NCBI GenBank assembly: GCA_024404335.1
Contig: JAKSQA010000030.1
Coordinates: forward strand, 1 to 8,757
Origin: Mailhella sp.
GTDB taxonomy: Bacteria > Desulfobacterota > Desulfovibrionia > Desulfovibrionales > Desulfovibrionaceae
DNA length: 8,757 nt
Reading direction: 5' to 3'
Below are positions 6,727 to 8,757 of this stretch, piece after piece. The position numbers were made by a program, and so were the translations under genes. Under the pieces are notes generated by a model. It did no database searches. It saw only the letters and a program-made list of their open reading frames with translations, and had not been told where the DNA came from. How positions within the stretch are numbered: position 1 is the stretch's first letter; each line of letters opens with the position of its first letter.

Positions 6727-8253
6727 TTATTCGGTTTCCTCTGCGGAGGGGCGGCGGCCTGCCGTGTGCTTCCACACATAGTAGAGCACGGCGGCTGCGG
6801 TGAGGCAGTAGGCGACGCTGGCGATGGGCCTGGTGACGAAGATTGTCCAGTCGCCGCGCGCGATGATGAGGCTCTGGCGGAGCTTGTGCTCGAGCAGCGA
6901 GCCGAGGAAGAATGCCACGATCATGGTGGGCAGGCTTATCCTGAGCCTGCGGAGCACGTAGCCGACGCAGCCGAAGACGAGCATGACCCATACGTTGAAC
7001 ATGCTGCCGCTGCTCACATAGGCGCCGAGCACGCAGAATACGGGCACGCAGGCGTGCAGGGCGGCCTTGGGGATGGCCGTGAGCCTGCGTACGAAGCGTA
7101 TGAACGCCCCGCCGACGACGGCGGTGTAGATGTTGCTGAGTATGAGCACGATGAAGAGCGCGTAGGGCATGGGGGCGTTGCTGTCGAGGAACGGCGGGCC
7201 GGGCACGAGGCCCTTGATCATGAAGCCGCCCAGTATGAGCGCCGCGGCGAGGTTGCCCGGAATGCCCAGCGTGAGCAGGGGCACGAGGTTGGGGCCGTTG
7301 ACGGCGTTGTTGCCCGCCTCGGATGCGGCGATTCCCTCGATGGCGCCCTTTCCGAAAAGCTCGGGGTGGTCCGACTTCTTTTTGCTCCACAGGTAGCTCA
7401 GGTAGGCGCCCACGGTGGTGCCGATGCCGGGCACGATGCCGATGAGCGAGCCGATGAGGGTGGAGCGGGCGATGGTGGGCACGCAGCGCCTCATTTCCTC
7501 AGGCGTGAGCCGGTCGCCGTCGGATCCGGCTTCGGAAAGCACCACGGGGCCCTGCTTCCTGCCGGAGCGGCGCTCTGCATACAGGTTCTCGGCCTGGATG
7601 ATCACCTCGGAGAAGGCGAGCAGGCCGATGGCGAGCGCCATGATGCTGATGCCGTCGGAAAGCTCGACGAAGCCGAAGTCAAGCCGGGGCGTGCCGTTCT
7701 CGGGGTCGCATCCCACGGCGGAGAGCAGGAGCCCGAGGCCGGTGGCGATGAGGCCGCGGCAGGGATCGCCCGAGGCGGCGAGGCTGATGATGACCAGCGA
7801 GAACAGCAGGATCATGCTGTATTCCGGCGGGCCGATGTGCAGGGCGAGGGCCGCGACGGGGGCGGCGAGGAAGATGAGCACGAGGTCGCTTGCCGTATCG
7901 GCCGTGACGGAGGCGAAGAGGGCCGTCTTGAGCGCCTTGCCGCTCTTGCCCTGCTGCGCGAGCGGGTAGCCGTCGAAGGTCGTGATCATGGCCTGCGGCG
8001 TGCCGGGTATGTTGAAGAGGATGGCGGGTATGGAGCCGCCGAAATTCGAGCCCTTGGAGAGGCCCATGAGCATGGCGATGCCGGGGATGGGGCCGAGGTA
8101 GTAGGTGAACGGCAGCAGGAGCACGATGGCCATGTTGTCGCTCAGCCCGGGCACGGCGCCCATGATGATGCCGAACGTCACGCCGAAGAGCGACCAGAAG
8201 AAGTTCTGCCAGTCCAGCACGAGGCTGAATGCGGCGGCGAGGCTTTCGATCAC
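6727..8253 (-). CDS. tctA: Tripartite tricarboxylate transporter, large permease TctA
   Basis: A 508-residue integral membrane protein, the large permease of a TTT-family secondary importer for tricarboxylates and other organic acids, including some sulfonated acids. Family motifs are clear: MGAVPGLSDNMAIVLLLP (31-48), GGSIPAILFNIPGTPQA (72-88), DGYPLAQQGKSGKAL (94-108), then a second repeat with GIVPGIGTTVGAYLSYLWS (272-290) and EGIAASEAGNNAVNGPNLVPLLTLGIPG (306-333). Many hydrophobic helices follow. Length is normal. The start chosen is GTG at 8253: the frame is open further upstream (to 8649), but those residues are the out-of-frame shadow of tctB. GTG overlaps the tctB stop as GTGA, has AGGGGG 7 nt before it, and gives the expected N-terminus. 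It needs a periplasmic TctC binding protein, which is not in the window. Confidence 0.95.
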   Translation of the reverse strand: MIESLAAAFSLVLDWQNFFWSLFGVTFGIIMGAVPGLSDNMAIVLLLPFTYYLGPIPGIAMLMGLSKGSNFGGSIPAILFNIPGTPQAMITTFDGYPLAQQGKSGKALKTALFASVTADTASDLVLIFLAAPVAALALHIGPPEYSMILLFSLVIISLAASGDPCRGLIATGLGLLLSAVGCDPENGTPRLDFGFVELSDGISIMALAIGLLAFSEVIIQAENLYAERRSGRKQGPVVLSEAGSDGDRLTPEEMRRCVPTIARSTLIGSLIGIVPGIGTTVGAYLSYLWSKKKSDHPELFGKGAIEGIAASEAGNNAVNGPNLVPLLTLGIPGNLAAALILGGFMIKGLVPGPPFLDSNAPMPYALFIVLILSNIYTAVVGGAFIRFVRRLTAIPKAALHACVPVFCVLGAYVSSGSMFNVWVMLVFGCVGYVLRRLRISLPTMIVAFFLGSLLEHKLRQSLIIARGDWTIFVTRPIASVAYCLTAAAVLYYVWKHTAGRRPSAEETE

Positions 8254-8675
8254 AGCAGCACCCCCTGGGGAAGGTCGAAGCTCAGGGCGACGCGCATCAC
8301 CGCGAAGACCGCGGCGGGCACGGCAATCGGGATGAGCGCGATGCGCAGGGGACGACGCTCGCCGAACAGGAGGAGAGCGGCGGCGATGAACACCGCGCTG
8401 GAGGCGAAGAAGCCCACGGCGGGCACGGCAACGGCATAGGCGGCGGAAAGGCCGAAAAGCGGCACGGCCACGCGCAGGAAGGAGGCCGCGGGAAGGGATG
8501 CGGGCTTCGAACCGCCGTGCCGGGCCATGATGAATGCCGGAACGGCCATGGCGAGAATGCCGATGCGGGGCAGCAGCGTGTCCTCCCCGCCTTCCGTCTG
8601 CGCAGGAAGCACGGCGAACCAGAGTATGGCGCAGAATATGATGATGCAAAGGCCGGTGAGACGGTTTCCGTCCAT
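8250..8675 (-). CDS. tctB: Tripartite tricarboxylate transporter, small permease TctB
   Basis: A 141-residue membrane protein with four or five hydrophobic segments (about 7-24, 37-52, 66-85, 88-104, 112-132). It ends in FDLPQGVLL, matching the usual C-terminus of TctB (a phenylalanine, then LP.G). It is the small permease subunit that pairs with TctA in the cytoplasmic membrane. TctB proteins are poorly conserved in sequence, so the call rests on size, helix pattern, tail and position directly before tctA (4-nt overlap, coupled translation). ATG at 8675 has GGAG 5 nt upstream. It is the first gene of the operon visible here, and its promoter must lie upstream, probably before a tctC beyond the window. 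Confidence 0.9.
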   Translation of the reverse strand: MDGNRLTGLCIIIFCAILWFAVLPAQTEGGEDTLLPRIGILAMAVPAFIMARHGGSKPASLPAASFLRVAVPLFGLSAAYAVAVPAVGFFASSAVFIAAALLLFGERRPLRIALIPIAVPAAVFAVMRVALSFDLPQGVLL

Positions 8676-8757
8676 GGGGGCTCCGGGTGTTTGCAGGCTG
8701 TTCCGGCCCCGGGGCGGCGTGCGCCGCCCCGGGGATGGGGCTGTCGGCCTTGTGCTA
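8676..8757 (-). other. Leader of tctB; upstream gene not visible
   Basis: Eighty-two noncoding bases to the window edge. On the minus strand the first three bases at the edge read TAG, which could be the stop of an upstream gene such as tctC, but this cannot be decided from three bases. The stretch is dominated by the hairpin listed separately. No promoter boxes were seen. Confidence 0.4.
8707..8734 (-). other. Very stable GC hairpin before tctB
   Basis: A perfect 12-bp, all-G/C stem, CCCCGGGGCGGC (8707-8718) with GCCGCCCCGGGG (8723-8734), around a 4-nt loop. On neither strand is it followed by a T-run, so it is not a classical intrinsic terminator. Such hairpins between a binding-protein gene and its permease genes are known to protect the upstream mRNA or to reduce read-through. 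That would fit a tctC lying just to the right. Confidence 0.7.

Noticed and set aside
5116..8439. A 1107-codon open frame on the + strand across the flavoprotein, tctA and tctB
   Set aside because: It lies antisense to three well-supported genes. The translation is rich in repetitive Ala/Gly/Glu/His/Val with no family-like domain. It is what strong GC third-position bias leaves on the opposite strand.
8254..8649. N-terminal extension of TctA to a 640-residue protein
   Set aside because: The extra 132 residues are Arg/Ala-rich and overlap tctB in another frame. The GTG at 8253, with its own ribosome binding site and GTGA overlap, gives the normal TctA length.

Overview
The window is GC-rich bacterial DNA with tight gene spacing, strong GC bias at third codon positions and Shine-Dalgarno-led genes. 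Gene content fits an anaerobic, Fe-S- and flavin-rich bacterium: a tripartite tricarboxylate transporter (TTT), an adenylylsulfate-reductase/fumarate-reductase-like flavoprotein and a small GltD-like iron-sulfur flavoprotein. My best guess, from protein style and GC only, is a host-associated Desulfovibrionaceae (Bilophila/Desulfovibrio/Mailhella-like). No marker in the window proves this.

Layout. Bases 59-1171 (+) are trpS, a complete tryptophanyl-tRNA synthetase whose natural N-terminus falls on an ACG codon. Bases 1172-1751 hold no gene I can support. They carry a very good intrinsic terminator (1503-1533), a weaker one before it and a perfect palindrome (1558-1577). Bases 1752-2651 (-) encode a ten-helix EamA/DMT-family transporter. 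It is divergent from a UlaG-like metallo-beta-lactamase-fold hydrolase at 2918-3712 (+). The two share an AT-rich control region with nested inverted repeats. Bases 3713-3970 are noncoding and contain a perfect 19-bp hairpin (3912-3953) that can terminate transcription from both sides.

Bases 3971-8675 (-) form one compact operon, read right to left: tctB - tctA - AprA/FrdA-like FAD oxidoreductase - GltD-like [4Fe-4S]/FAD protein. The joins are a 4-nt GTGA overlap, a 38-nt gap and a 1-nt TAATG overlap. The transporter's binding-protein gene (tctC) is not in the window and may lie just to the right. A very stable GC hairpin (8707-8734) sits at the place where a tctC-tctB intergenic region would be.

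How it may work together (inference): TctABC imports an organic acid. The AprA-like flavoprotein oxidises or reduces it, or a product of it, in the cytoplasm. The GltD-like protein, which has lost the NAD(P)H-binding domain, passes electrons between that enzyme and a ferredoxin-type carrier. The substrate cannot be read from the sequence. This operon is the best candidate here for an undescribed pathway.
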